From positions 1 through 41,290 of the forward strand of contig JAFQAT010000049.1 in NCBI GenBank assembly GCA_017399865.1: a stretch of 41,290 nt of DNA, written 5' to 3'. Source of the stretch: Bacteroidales bacterium. Its GTDB lineage: Bacteria > Bacteroidota > Bacteroidia > Bacteroidales > UBA932. Below, piece by piece: positions 1 to 10,500 of the stretch. The position numbers were made by a program, and so were the translations under genes. Within the stretch, counting starts at the first letter, position 1. Every line of letters starts with the position of its first letter. The notes beneath the pieces were generated by a model. That model saw nothing but the letters and a program-made list of their open reading frames with translations, searched no databases and was not told the origin of the DNA.

Positions 1-675
1 ATCACGGTGGAACATCTGCTGACGATGAGCTGCGGACATTCTACCGATCCTACATACAAGAGCTGGGAAGTCAAGGACAGAAGCTGGATCAGATTCTTTA
101 TGGAGCACCCTGTGACACATAAGCCAGGTACATTGTTCTGCTACAACAGCCTGGGAACATACGTTCTTTCTGCAATCGTACAGAAGAGGACAGGCGAAAA
201 GGTCGCCGACTATCTTTACCCACGCCTTTTCAGACCGTTGGGAATCAACAATGTAAGCTGGATCGAGTCTCACGAAGGCATCAACACCGGTGGATGGGGG
301 CTTTTCCTCAAGACGGAAGATCTGGCCAAGATGGGTCTGATGATCCTCCAGAAAGGTCAGTTCAACGGCTGCCAGGTCGTTCCTGCCAAATGGATTGAAT
401 CTGCTTCATCGGCACAGGTGCCTTGCGTTCCTGCCGGTATGAATTCAGATGATGCCGACAAACTCAGGAAAGTCGCTAAGACAAGCGACTGGCTTCAGGG
501 CTATGGCTATCAGATGTGGAGGAGCAGGTACAACTCATTCCGGGCAGACGGTGCAAACGGTCAGTACATCCTTGTCATTCCTGAAAAGAATGCAGTAGTA
601 GTGACCACAGCACACATCCAGGATATGCAGGCCGAACTCAATCTCATCTGGAAACATATCTACCCTGCACTTTAA
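1..675 (+). CDS. Serine hydrolase of the class C beta-lactamase family (5' truncated)
   Basis: The reading frame is open from the first base and ends at TAA 673-675, so only the C-terminal 224 residues are seen. The visible part matches the Bacteroidetes beta-lactamase-fold serine hydrolases. It has a KPGTLFCYNSLGTYVLSAIV segment in which YNS occupies the YxN catalytic motif, followed by a GGWGLFLKTEDLAKMG segment and a C-terminal DGANGQYILVIP segment at the place of the KTG-like strand. The catalytic SxxK motif and any signal peptide lie upstream of the window. Members act as esterases or peptidases, often exported, and the substrate cannot be read from sequence. It is co-oriented with the flavodoxin-ferredoxin gene, but the 126-base gap contains a promoter-like element, so they may be separate units. 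Confidence 0.85.
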   Translation: MTVEHLLTMSCGHSTDPTYKSWEVKDRSWIRFFMEHPVTHKPGTLFCYNSLGTYVLSAIVQKRTGEKVADYLYPRLFRPLGINNVSWIESHEGINTGGWGLFLKTEDLAKMGLMILQKGQFNGCQVVPAKWIESASSAQVPCVPAGMNSDDADKLRKVAKTSDWLQGYGYQMWRSRYNSFRADGANGQYILVIPEKNAVVVTTAHIQDMQAELNLIWKHIYPAL

Positions 676-765
676 GAAACTGTTTAAATAAAGAAAGCAT
701 TGCAGCCAGGCAATATGTGAAATTAAAAGGGCAAGGCGTGAAAGCGTTTCTCATTCATAATCAGT

Positions 766-773
766 TATATTTG
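766..773 (+). promoter_or_regulatory. Bacteroidetes -7 promoter element for the EFR1-type gene
   Basis: TATATTTG is an exact match to TAnnTTTG, 28 bases before the ATG at 802. No good TTTG -33 box sits at the usual spacing; TTTC at 747-750 is the nearest candidate. The rest of 676-801 shows nothing else I can name. Confidence 0.45.
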
Positions 774-801
774 CAATAAACAAAAGAATATCAATAATCG
801 T

Positions 802-1677
802 ATGGACAGAAGAGATGCACTTAAAGTCATGGGCACTAGCCTGGCGGCGGCATTCATGATGAATGTAGCTCCGCGCACACATGCGGCCATTCTTAAGGAC
901 AGGGCAAAAGACAGGAAGAGAATCGTGTTCTATTTCACAGCCACAGGCAATTCCTTGTTTATTGCAAAACAGCTGTCGGACTCGCCTTTAAGCATTCCGC
1001 AGGAACTGAAAAAGGCTGACCTTATATATGAAGCTGATGAAATCGGCTTCGTATTTCCTGACTATGCCGCGGCAGTGCCGGTGATCGTCCGTGAATTCGT
1101 TGAGAAAGCGCAGTTCAAGGCTCCTTATATATTCTCGGTAATAACCTTCGGTAACGCTTCTGTAAATGTAGCTGAATGGTGGAATGATTGGGCCAGGTCC
1201 AATGGCCTGAACAACAACTATATCAATACAATCCTGATGGTGGACAACTATCTGCCTGTCTTCGACATGAACGAACAGATCAAGATAGACAAGAAGACCG
1301 ATGAGAACATGGCCGGAATAATCGGCGACATCTCCGGTCACAAAGACTTCATCGCACCTTCCGAGATGGGATGGTTCACCAAGGAGATGCTTCAGGGAAT
1401 GCAGGACATGCACTTCTCGCAGAAGAGCGAGCAGCTTATAAAGCTCGATGCAGACAAATGCATCCAGTGCACCACATGCACGGAAGTATGTCCGAGGGGA
1501 AATTTCTCTCTGGCTTCAGGCGAGCTGCAGATTAGCGGCAAATGCGAATTCTGCCTTGCATGCGTCCAGAACTGCCCTCAGCACGCACTGAGTCTTGAGA
1601 GAGAAAGGAACAAGGAAGCACGCTACCGCCATCCTGACATATCACTGAATGAAATCAAAAGAGCAAACAGACAATAA
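802..1677 (+). CDS. EFR1-type flavodoxin-ferredoxin fusion protein
   Basis: This 291-residue protein joins a flavodoxin-like domain to a two-cluster ferredoxin domain and is probably an electron-transfer or reductase protein. The FMN phosphate-binding loop reads FTATGNS near residues 45-51. Two [4Fe-4S] motifs follow: Cys220, 223, 226 and 230, and Cys248, 251, 254 and 258, each ending in CP. The N-terminus has DRRDALKVMG followed by a hydrophobic stretch, which resembles a twin-arginine signal and would fit export after cofactor loading, although it could also be a decayed signal. The AraC-type gene starts inside its 3' end, which suggests coupled expression. The family is common in anaerobes; its redox partner is unknown. 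The domain call is firm, the physiological role is not. Confidence 0.85.
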   Translation: MDRRDALKVMGTSLAAAFMMNVAPRTHAAILKDRAKDRKRIVFYFTATGNSLFIAKQLSDSPLSIPQELKKADLIYEADEIGFVFPDYAAAVPVIVREFVEKAQFKAPYIFSVITFGNASVNVAEWWNDWARSNGLNNNYINTILMVDNYLPVFDMNEQIKIDKKTDENMAGIIGDISGHKDFIAPSEMGWFTKEMLQGMQDMHFSQKSEQLIKLDADKCIQCTTCTEVCPRGNFSLASGELQISGKCEFCLACVQNCPQHALSLERERNKEARYRHPDISLNEIKRANRQ

Positions 1678-2473
1678 GGATCTTATCATAAGGGATAACC
1701 TTGAAGAGATAGGAAAGGGCGAGGTGAGTCTGCACCTCGCCCATATCCTTTGCTTCGCCGGCCATTGCGACATCCGGTTCAACGGGAAGGACTTCCGGAT
1801 CACCCGCCATGACTGTTGCATAATCAGAGCCACCCAGCTCATCGAGTCACTTTCAGCATCGGACGATTTCCGCGTCAAGGTCATTTACGCATCGCCTGTC
1901 TTCATAGAGAAGTCCACTCCGAACACGAATTACGGCATGAGAGGCTCGCTTTCTCTGTCACAGAATCCGGTAATGCCGCTGAGCGACGAGGAATTCGGCA
2001 GATGCTGCCGGGATTTCTATGAAGTAGAAAACAGACTGGCTGCTACCGGCCACTGCTTCCATCAGGAAATGCTCTTCAGCGTGATGCGTACCCTTATTCT
2101 TGACTTCTTCGACTTCCACTCACGCATATACGCTCCCCAGGAAGTGTATTCATCCCAAAGAGCGTCTGTAATGAACAGGTTCATATCCATGCTCGAACGG
2201 GGCGACTACCGCACGAGAAGAGAAGTAAGCCACTACGCATCAGAACTTTGCGTCACCCCAAAGCATCTGTCCGAGATCAGCCGAGGCATTACAGGATTTT
2301 CCGCAGGCTGGTGGATCAACAGATTCACTTTGCTGGACATATCAAGGCAGCTTCGGGACAAGACCCAGAGCATTTCTGAAATAGCTGAGACCTTCAATTT
2401 CAATTCCCTGTCATATTTCACAAGATACGTCAGCCGCCATCTCGGCCAGTCCCCTTCGGATTACCGTGGCTGA
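1649..2473 (+). CDS. AraC family transcriptional regulator
   Basis: The 274-residue protein has an N-terminal cupin-like sensor region (about residues 15-100) and a C-terminal AraC/XylS double helix-turn-helix (about 175-274). The DNA-binding part shows the expected spacing: a first HTH around ASELCVTPKHLSEISRG and a second around SISEIAETFNFNSLSYFTRY, ending in GQSPSDYR, the usual AraC tail. The start overlaps the preceding flavodoxin-ferredoxin gene by 29 bases, so the two are probably translated from one message and the regulator may control that gene. Its TGA directly abuts the stop codon of the convergent GH3 gene. The effector is unknown; a sugar is plausible given the neighbouring glycosidases, but that is inference. 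Confidence 0.9.
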   Translation: MKSKEQTDNKDLIIRDNLEEIGKGEVSLHLAHILCFAGHCDIRFNGKDFRITRHDCCIIRATQLIESLSASDDFRVKVIYASPVFIEKSTPNTNYGMRGSLSLSQNPVMPLSDEEFGRCCRDFYEVENRLAATGHCFHQEMLFSVMRTLILDFFDFHSRIYAPQEVYSSQRASVMNRFISMLERGDYRTRREVSHYASELCVTPKHLSEISRGITGFSAGWWINRFTLLDISRQLRDKTQSISEIAETFNFNSLSYFTRYVSRHLGQSPSDYRG

Positions 2474-4798
2474 TCATTTGCGATATTTCTTCACTCTGGC
2501 GTCATCTATGCGGCCGGACCAGTCGAGTCCGTAGGCAAAGTCGTAGGCGTTGCCTTCCGAGTCGACATAGCATTCCATGTCGAACGGAACGTCTTCCTTC
2601 TGCAGTTCTACTGTCTTCATGTCGGCAGGAATCTGCATAGGAAGGAGGGCTGAAGGCTCTGCTGCTCCGCTTATCAGGTCAAGGAGAGCCTGGTTCTGAC
2701 ATCCGAAGCTTACGAGAACAGCATCAGAGTACGGTTCGAATTCAGGCACGAAAGGTTTGCCGGCATTTACGACAGTGATGACCGGCTTGTCCCCCATAGC
2801 CGCCTTTGTATCGATGATGGTCTTGAGGTCGGCCTTATTCGCAGTCTTTACGGATTTGCCTCTGTATGACCTGTTTGTAAAGCCTTCAAGGCGGTCTCCG
2901 CCTGCGATGGATACTTCGCGGGCATGGTCGGCTGTGTAGTCATTGTACTGAAGGCTTATCGGAACATATCCGTTGCCGCCTTTCGAGACGTCATCTGCGC
3001 TCCATCCGTTGCCGGATGTCGGAGCGTCGATGACAACAATGGCGAAATCGGCCTCTGACGGGTCTGAGACAGGTTCATAATACTTCTCCAGAAGGTCTGC
3101 AGCGAAGGCATCCTCCCATCTTTCCTGAGACATCCTTCCGAAGAAATCAGCCACCGAAGGATAAAGCTTCTGCGGCACATAGACCTTCGGCTTGCGGGCT
3201 TCCGTCCTGACCGGAAGCACTCCTCCGGAGTTCTTCACCATCACGACAGACTTGAGCTGGGCCTGATAGCCCTTCTCCATGTATTCAGGGTTTCCGACGA
3301 GTTCTTCTGCATAGGCAGGATCCAGATAAGGATTCTCGAACAGGCCGGTTCTGAAAGAGTTCATGAGAAGACGCTTTGCAGACTCTCTGAAACGCTTGTC
3401 AGCCGACTCCTGGCCGAATTCTTCAACCCACATTGCATAGGCCTCGAGCACAGGCATCTTGTCATTGTTTCCTCCGAACTGGTCCACACCTGCCTTCAGG
3501 CACTCATAATGCCTCTGAGCGACCGTAAGGCCTTCCACGCCCCATGGCTTGCCGTCGAAGCTGTCTATCCTGCTGTTGTCGGCCGTGATGGCCCAGTCGG
3601 TACATACGACTCCGTCATAGCCGTATTTCTCACGAAGCAGGTCGCCAACGATATATTTGCTGTAACCGTTGCCGACATTCCTTCCCGAAGGGTCTATGCC
3701 TGTAGATATGGTATAATATGGCATTACGGCCGAGGCCTTACCGGTCGGGCCGTTGAGCTTGAATGCTCCTTCCGTGAACGGCTTGAGATGGGTCTCGAAT
3801 GCTCCGCCAGGGTATACGGCATATTTGCCGTAATTGTAATGGGCGTCGCGGCCCGCTTCCTCCGGGCCACCGCTCGGCCAATGCTTGACCATCGCATTGA
3901 CGCTCCTGTAGCCCCATCCGTCCTCGATCTCATCCTTTCCGCTGCTTGTCTGGAATCCGTCCACATAGGCCCTTGCCATGTCCGCATCAAGTTCGGGGCT
4001 CTCGCCGAATGTGCCATAGAAACGGGTCCAGCGCGGTTCTGTCGCCAGGTCGATCTGCGGAGAAAGGGCTGTGGCGATTCCAAGAGCCCTGTACTCGTCC
4101 GCAGCGATTCTTCCGAATTCCTCGACCAATGCAGGGTCGAACGTCGCTGCAAGTCCGAGCGGAGTCGGCCAGTGGGAGATGTCTCCGCCGGAACCGTAGT
4201 TGTACTCGGCTGTCGCCGAAGTCTCGTGACGCGGGTCTGAAGATATGTTTACAGGCACTCCATGACCCTGTCCTTCCACATAACTCTGAAGGTTGTTGCT
4301 CCATCTTGCGGCAGCGGCAGGACTCTCTACGGTCGTGACCAGAACCGCCCTCATATTATCCTCGGCAAGGAATTTCTTCTGATTGTCAGTAAGGTCCCAT
4401 GCCTGGGCATCGCTGTCTTCAAACGGCTTGCCGCCATACTGTCCGCTCCATGCCTCCGCAGGAACCGACTGATGGGAACTGTAAAGCATCATTCCGGCGA
4501 TCTCGTCTATCGAGAGCTGGGCCGCCAGGTCTTCGGCCCTTTCCTGAGCCGGAAGCCTCCAGTCCTCGTACGGGTCCAGGCTTCCGTTGCGGTTAAGATC
4601 CTTGAAGGCATATCCGTCCGCTGTCAGTATGCCCACTCCCGAGCCGGGAGCATATGCAAGGGTCTGTCCCTTCTTCTGGGTTATCAGATTGTATCCGTTT
4701 CCTGTTTCAATCTCGGTCCAGCGCGTGCCGACGCATGATGTCAGAAGCACTGACAGAAGCACAATGAAAGTGGATGTTCTGTTCATATAGGTAAGCAT
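2474..4798 (-). CDS. Glycoside hydrolase family 3 lipoprotein (beta-glucosidase-like)
   Basis: The 774-residue protein has a lipoprotein signal ending LLSVLLTSC (Cys22), so it should be anchored in the periplasm or outer membrane. Residues 67-78 (DLNRNGSLDPYE) form an EF-hand-like calcium loop seen in this GH3 subgroup. The GH3 TIM-barrel follows, with the nucleophile predicted as Asp401 in VVCTDW, and then the alpha/beta sandwich domain. Substrate is probably a beta-linked gluco- or xylo-oligosaccharide, but GH3 specificity cannot be read reliably. An in-frame ATG at 4786 gives a cleaner signal peptide and may be the true start. The gene is divergent from a second GH3 gene, and the shared 164-base spacer holds a perfect palindrome at 4869-4884. 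Confidence 0.9.
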   Translation of the reverse strand: MLTYMNRTSTFIVLLSVLLTSCVGTRWTEIETGNGYNLITQKKGQTLAYAPGSGVGILTADGYAFKDLNRNGSLDPYEDWRLPAQERAEDLAAQLSIDEIAGMMLYSSHQSVPAEAWSGQYGGKPFEDSDAQAWDLTDNQKKFLAEDNMRAVLVTTVESPAAAARWSNNLQSYVEGQGHGVPVNISSDPRHETSATAEYNYGSGGDISHWPTPLGLAATFDPALVEEFGRIAADEYRALGIATALSPQIDLATEPRWTRFYGTFGESPELDADMARAYVDGFQTSSGKDEIEDGWGYRSVNAMVKHWPSGGPEEAGRDAHYNYGKYAVYPGGAFETHLKPFTEGAFKLNGPTGKASAVMPYYTISTGIDPSGRNVGNGYSKYIVGDLLREKYGYDGVVCTDWAITADNSRIDSFDGKPWGVEGLTVAQRHYECLKAGVDQFGGNNDKMPVLEAYAMWVEEFGQESADKRFRESAKRLLMNSFRTGLFENPYLDPAYAEELVGNPEYMEKGYQAQLKSVVMVKNSGGVLPVRTEARKPKVYVPQKLYPSVADFFGRMSQERWEDAFAADLLEKYYEPVSDPSEADFAIVVIDAPTSGNGWSADDVSKGGNGYVPISLQYNDYTADHAREVSIAGGDRLEGFTNRSYRGKSVKTANKADLKTIIDTKAAMGDKPVITVVNAGKPFVPEFEPYSDAVLVSFGCQNQALLDLISGAAEPSALLPMQIPADMKTVELQKEDVPFDMECYVDSEGNAYDFAYGLDWSGRIDDARVKKYRK

Positions 4799-4868
4799 TT
4801 ATTATTCTCTTCTGCGAAATTAACCATTATTTCATTATCATCATTTGCATTTTCTGCCATATTATTTC

Positions 4869-4884
4869 CTATTTGTTCAAATAG
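4869..4884. promoter_or_regulatory. Perfect palindrome between divergent GH3 genes (operator candidate)
   Basis: CTATTTG-TT-CAAATAG is a perfect inverted repeat with 7-bp arms and a 2-bp centre. It lies 71 bases upstream of one GH3 start (4798) and 79 upstream of the other (4963), where a single regulator could act on both. A one-mismatch -7 box, TACATTTA, occurs at 4919-4926 on the plus strand. Binding is inferred from symmetry and position only. Confidence 0.3.
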
Positions 4885-4962
4885 AATGTCTGCGCACTAA
4901 AAAATGAGAAAAAGTGACTACATTTACAGAGAGTTTGATATCAACCGAATCATTATACATCC

Positions 4963-7227
4963 ATGAAACATTCAGCAACTTCAATCATCCTCGCTGCAAT
5001 CATGGCTGCGGCCATCGCAGCCGGATGCAGCAGCGGCATGTCCCTTCAGGACAGGCTCACCGTAAATGACAGAAAGATCAACAAGATCATCGCCCAGATG
5101 ACTCTGGAAGAGAAGGTGGAGATGCTCCATAGCAAGACAAACATGTCTTCAGAGGGAGTTCCACGCCTAGGAATCCAGGACATCAAGTACACAGACGGAC
5201 CTTTCGGTATCAGAGAGGAGAACGGCGACGGTTTCCGTCCTCTGGGATGGAAGCTTGACTCGGCGACCTACTTCCCTACCGGTTCTGCACTAGCAGCTAC
5301 ATGGTCAAAGGAGATGGCCTACAAGAACGGATGGGCGATGGGTAAGGAAGGACGTCTCAGAGGAAAGGACATCATCCTAGGTCCTGCAATCAACATCCAG
5401 CGTCTTCCTGTAGGCGGACGTACATACGAGTACCTCAGCGAGGACCCTGTTCTCAGCGCAAGACTTTCTGTCGAATACACAAAGGGTTCACAGGACGCCG
5501 GTACAGCAGTCTGCCTCAAGCACTACGCCCTCAACAACCAGGAGACTGACCGCGGAAGCGTTGACGTGATCGCTGACGAGCGTACAATGCGCGAAATCTA
5601 CCTAAAGCCTTTTGAAGCTGCCATCAAGGAAGGTGGTGCAATGTGCGTTATGCCTGCATACAACAAGGTAAACGGATTCTACTGCTCTGAGAATGCACAC
5701 CTCAATAACGAGATCCTCCGCGACGAGTGGGGATTCAAGGGTATGACAGTTTCAGACTGGGGCGGAACCCACAGCACAATGGGTGCGGCTCTCGGCGGAC
5801 TCTGCGTACAGATGACAGGTGACAACTATTTCGGACAGGCACTCATCGACTCAGTAAGAAACGGCGCTCTTGACGAGGCTGTAGTTGACGCAAAGGTCCG
5901 CGAAATCCTTCGTCTTCGCTTCGCTATCGAGCCGGTTCCTGAGGATGTAGCAAACACAATCATGACATCTCAGCCTGAGACCCAGAAGATCGCATACGAA
6001 ATCGCACAGAAGTCTATCGTCCTCCTCAAGAACGAGGCAGGCAATCTCCCTATCGCAAAAGATGTGAAGAAGATAGCAGTCATCGGCCAGAACGCTGTCC
6101 TGACCACTGCAGCAGGAGGTATAGGTGCGGGTGTGAAGACCCTTTATGAAGTCAGCCCTCTCGAAGGAATCCAGGCAAGAGCGGCAGAGGCAGGAGTTGA
6201 AGTTTCATATGCACCGGGATACAGAAGCTACAGCATGAGCTGGGGCAAACGCGGACCTCTCGGACCTCTCGATGCGAACGATCCTTCCGACCCTGCAGAT
6301 CCGAAGCTTCTTGCAGAAGCCGTAGCCCTTGCAAAGGATGCGGACATGGTCATCTTCTTCGGAGGAACCAACAAGTCCATCGAGACTGAAGGAAGCGACA
6401 GAAAGAACATCGACCTCCCATGCGGACAGAACGACATCGTCAAGGCCCTCTATGAGGCAAACCCTAACGTCGTTACAGTGCTCATCTCCGGCGGTCCTAC
6501 CGATCTCCGTTTCCTTTCTCCTTATTCACCTGCAATCGTACAGGGATGGTGGAACGGAATGGAAGGCGGTACAGCCCTGGCGGAAGTCCTCTTCGGCGAC
6601 ATCGCCCCTTCAGGAAAGCTTCCGTTCACATTCCCGCTCAAGCTTGAGGATTCTCCGGCATACGCGACAGGCAGCTTCCCAGGAGCGAATTCAGGCGAAG
6701 ACCTCTTCACCCTCATGTACCGTCTCGACGCGACAGGCTACACCCGCGAACAGATCCAGGAATACATCGCAAACCTGCCGGACCCTGTATCGGAATACAA
6801 GGAAGGCATCCTGGTAGGCTACAGATGGTTCGACACCAAGGAAGTTCCCGTAATGTACGCATTCGGACACGGACTTTCATATGTGGATTTCGAATACGGC
6901 CCGCTTTCATGCAGGCAGAAGAAGGACAGGATCCAGGTAAGCTTCGACCTGAAGAATCTCGGCGCCATGGAGGCGGACGAAGTCGCTCAGCTTTATGTAA
7001 GAAGGATAGATTCGAAGGTAGAGCGTCCTTTAAAGGAGCTTGAGGCATTCGACAGAATCAGCCTCAAGGCCGGCGAGACCAAGAAGGTAACCCTTGAGTT
7101 CCCAGTAAGCGAGCTCGCCCACTGGGACATGGAGACAAACGGCTGGGTTCTCGAACCTGGTAAGATCGAAATCCTCGTAGGCTCCGCTTCCGACGACATC
7201 CGCAAGAAGCTCGAAACCGAAATCTAG
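4963..7227 (+). CDS. Glycoside hydrolase family 3 lipoprotein, beta-glucosidase type
   Basis: The 754-residue protein starts with a lipoprotein signal (AAAIAAGC, Cys22). The domains are in classic three-part GH3 order: TIM barrel about 35-320, alpha/beta sandwich about 350-590, and a fibronectin-III-like domain about 680-750. The nucleophile is Asp265 in MTVSDWGG. The acid/base region is ETEGSDR at 474-480. Early motifs GVPRLGIQDIKYTDGPFGIR and KHYALNNQE match well-characterised beta-glucosidases and beta-xylosidases of Bacteroidetes. It probably removes terminal beta-linked sugars from oligosaccharides in the periplasm. Its sequence differs strongly from the divergent GH3 gene next to it, so the two are probably complementary in substrate rather than recent duplicates. 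Its stop codon overlaps that of the convergent gene. Confidence 0.93.
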   Translation: MKHSATSIILAAIMAAAIAAGCSSGMSLQDRLTVNDRKINKIIAQMTLEEKVEMLHSKTNMSSEGVPRLGIQDIKYTDGPFGIREENGDGFRPLGWKLDSATYFPTGSALAATWSKEMAYKNGWAMGKEGRLRGKDIILGPAINIQRLPVGGRTYEYLSEDPVLSARLSVEYTKGSQDAGTAVCLKHYALNNQETDRGSVDVIADERTMREIYLKPFEAAIKEGGAMCVMPAYNKVNGFYCSENAHLNNEILRDEWGFKGMTVSDWGGTHSTMGAALGGLCVQMTGDNYFGQALIDSVRNGALDEAVVDAKVREILRLRFAIEPVPEDVANTIMTSQPETQKIAYEIAQKSIVLLKNEAGNLPIAKDVKKIAVIGQNAVLTTAAGGIGAGVKTLYEVSPLEGIQARAAEAGVEVSYAPGYRSYSMSWGKRGPLGPLDANDPSDPADPKLLAEAVALAKDADMVIFFGGTNKSIETEGSDRKNIDLPCGQNDIVKALYEANPNVVTVLISGGPTDLRFLSPYSPAIVQGWWNGMEGGTALAEVLFGDIAPSGKLPFTFPLKLEDSPAYATGSFPGANSGEDLFTLMYRLDATGYTREQIQEYIANLPDPVSEYKEGILVGYRWFDTKEVPVMYAFGHGLSYVDFEYGPLSCRQKKDRIQVSFDLKNLGAMEADEVAQLYVRRIDSKVERPLKELEAFDRISLKAGETKKVTLEFPVSELAHWDMETNGWVLEPGKIEILVGSASDDIRKKLETEI

Positions 7228-7955
7228 AATCTCATTGCAAGGGTAAGGCCAGCTGCAGGCTGGATGCCGCTGGAAGTCTTGATATAGTTCACGGAAGGAT
7301 ATAGTTCCATATCCACGGAAGCCATCCTCATAAGGTCACGCTCATACATGTTCTTGACTTTTGCCACACGCACGGCATCCACTACAGAACATATCCTTAT
7401 GGCAGCTCCAGCCGCAGCACAGATCAGATATGCAGGTTCCGAATCCTGCTGGAGAGCGATAGACTGGCAGGTGAGCGAAGCAAGCCATCCTGCCAGATAG
7501 GCTCCTCCTCTCCATCCTTCTCCGCAGATCATCTGGCCAAGGCCAGGAAGAAAATAGGAGCCGACTCCGACGCCTGCGGGATTATGGTGCTGGATCAGTC
7601 CGCGCACATATTCCTTATGATTATAATACTCCTTGAGCTCGCGGTATTTCATGCCCGGGCGTATTCCGGCAACAGGCTCGCGTGTACCGTATAGAAGCGG
7701 ATCATATGAGCTTGAGTTGCTTTTTATGACTTCGTTGCGTCCGTCCTGATACTTGATCAGCACGACATCTCCTTTCATGATGGTATAGACCACGCCGTCG
7801 TCTGTGTCATAAAGCACATAGGAGATAGTATCCGGTCCTACAGCCTTAACCTTGGTGCGGATTTCCTCGCCGTTCCTCTTTACTATAAGGTCCTGGGCAG
7901 AAGTTGTAAGGGATGTCAGCACGAGAACTGCCAGAATGATTGCCAATCGTTTCAT
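7224..7955 (-). CDS. Exported hypothetical protein, DUF5683-like
   Basis: The 243-residue protein has a Sec signal peptide (MKRLAIILAVLVL, ending TSAQD). Residues 22-75 (DLIVKRNGEEIRTKVKAVG onward) form a small beta-rich domain common in Bacteroidetes secreted proteins. Residues about 125-205 contain a PGLGQM-type motif and two hydrophobic stretches, as in DUF5683-like membrane proteins. No catalytic motif is seen and function is unknown; an envelope location is likely. Its TAG and the TAG of the convergent GH3 gene overlap on the palindrome CTAG at 7224-7227, leaving no room for a terminator between them. Confidence 0.65.
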   Translation of the reverse strand: MKRLAIILAVLVLTSLTTSAQDLIVKRNGEEIRTKVKAVGPDTISYVLYDTDDGVVYTIMKGDVVLIKYQDGRNEVIKSNSSSYDPLLYGTREPVAGIRPGMKYRELKEYYNHKEYVRGLIQHHNPAGVGVGSYFLPGLGQMICGEGWRGGAYLAGWLASLTCQSIALQQDSEPAYLICAAAGAAIRICSVVDAVRVAKVKNMYERDLMRMASVDMELYPSVNYIKTSSGIQPAAGLTLAMRF

Positions 7956-7991
7956 GATAAACCGATGTTAAAAGTTTGCTTCATATTGATG

Positions 7992-7999
7992 CAAATATA
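7992..7999 (-). promoter_or_regulatory. Bacteroidetes -7 element upstream of the DUF5683-like gene
   Basis: TATATTTG on the minus strand matches TAnnTTTG exactly, 36 bases before the start codon at 7955. No TTTG box is visible at the expected distance, so this is only a candidate. Confidence 0.4.
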
Positions 8000-8084
8000 A
8001 GCTTTTTCGTTGCATTTCGCTCGGCGACATAGACCATTCGCCATTTAAAGCTGCCCGTCCGGAAGAAAAATGAGATTTAATATG

Positions 8085-8092
8085 TATATTTG
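8085..8092 (+). promoter_or_regulatory. Bacteroidetes -7 element upstream of the esterase pair
   Basis: TATATTTG matches TAnnTTTG exactly, 19 bases before the first esterase start at 8112. The -33 region does not show TTTG. It would drive both esterases, which are 29 bases apart. Confidence 0.4.
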
Positions 8093-8099
8093 GATATAA

Positions 8100-9305
<1,206 letters not shown>

Positions 9306-9334
9306 TTTAAACACTTCATTAATATACCGGAACT

Positions 9335-10474
9335 ATGAAACGTATAACAGCAATCATCGCTTCGCTGCTTGTGGCAGCTGGAGTACTGTCAGCCCAGGAA
9401 CTGAACAACTTTTCAAGAGGCGGCAGATCTGTCGTATCTCCTGAAATAAAGAATGACAGCGTGACATTCAGACTCAAGGCAGATTACGCAACCATCGTAA
9501 AGCTCTATGGTTCCTGGATGGAAGACCAGTCGGAGACCGTCGACCTCACCCGCGGCGAGAACAACGTATGGTCGGTTACCCTTCCTTGTCCTGACCCTGA
9601 AATCTACACTTATAATTTCATCGCTGACGGAGTTTCTGTCAACGACCCTCTTAACGTGATGGTGCAGAGAGACGGCTCGCGCTACCTCAGCATGCTCCTG
9701 GTGGACGGAGAGCGCACTGAGAACTACAAGCCTGCAAACCATAGGGGCACTGTAAGCCATCCTTGGTACGACAGCAATCTTCTCGGCATCAACCGCCGCC
9801 TTACCGTATACACTCCGTACGGCTATGAAAAGAACACCAAGACAAAATATCCTGTCCTCTATCTTCTTCACGGAGCTGGCGGAGACGAGGAAGCATGGAT
9901 TTCCATGGGACGTACCGCACAGATCATGGACAACCTGATCGAGAAGGGTCTGGCAGAACCTATGATCGTGGTCATGCCTAACGGAAATCCTGACCAGCAG
10001 GCGGCACAGACATTCGGTCTTCCTACAACAGGAGTGGACAGAAGAAAGCCTGAATATCGCAACATCTACGTAAGAAGCCTCGTGGAAGAGATCGTTCCAT
10101 TCGTGGAGAAGAACTATCGCGTAATAGCAAAGAAGTCCCACAGGGCCATCGCAGGTCTTTCGATGGGAGGAGGCCACACAATCGCTGCATCAGGTCTGTA
10201 TCCTGACAAGTTCGATTATATCTGTCCTCTTTCTATGGGATCTGCAAAGTCTCCTGAACTTGACGCTCAGCTTCAGGGCATCAAGAAGGCCGGCTACAAG
10301 CTCTACTGGCTTGCCTGCGGAGACACCGACTTCCTCTTCGACCGAGCCAACGCTTTCGATGAAGCCCTCACAGAGAACGGTCTGGAGCACACATATTATG
10401 TAAGCGGAGGCGGCCACGTCTGGGCCAACTGGAGACTCTACCTGAACACCTTCGCTCCGCTGCTTTTCAAATAG
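9335..10474 (+). CDS. CE1-type esterase with N-terminal CBM48-like domain, tandem paralogue
   Basis: The 379-residue protein has the same layout as the gene 29 bases upstream: Sec signal ending VLSAQE, CBM48-like domain about 30-125, esterase domain about 140-379. The triad is Ser276 in GLSMGG, Asp332 in CGDTD and His361 in GGGHVWANW. Shared stretches such as TVYTP.GYEKNT and [10 protein letters not shown] show tandem duplication. The segment between the oxyanion region and the nucleophile (about 215-245) differs most, which may mean a different substrate. Transcription should stop at the perfect inverted repeat beginning 26 bases after the stop codon. Confidence 0.9.
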   Translation: MKRITAIIASLLVAAGVLSAQELNNFSRGGRSVVSPEIKNDSVTFRLKADYATIVKLYGSWMEDQSETVDLTRGENNVWSVTLPCPDPEIYTYNFIADGVSVNDPLNVMVQRDGSRYLSMLLVDGERTENYKPANHRGTVSHPWYDSNLLGINRRLTVYTPYGYEKNTKTKYPVLYLLHGAGGDEEAWISMGRTAQIMDNLIEKGLAEPMIVVMPNGNPDQQAAQTFGLPTTGVDRRKPEYRNIYVRSLVEEIVPFVEKNYRVIAKKSHRAIAGLSMGGGHTIAASGLYPDKFDYICPLSMGSAKSPELDAQLQGIKKAGYKLYWLACGDTDFLFDRANAFDEALTENGLEHTYYVSGGGHVWANWRLYLNTFAPLLFK

Positions 10475-10500
10475 AACCTTTGTCAAGAGGTCAGAAGATA

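Noticed and set aside
3509-4240. Long plus-strand open frames opposite the first GH3 gene
   Set aside because: They are antisense to a well-supported GH3 gene and contain no recognisable domains or signals.
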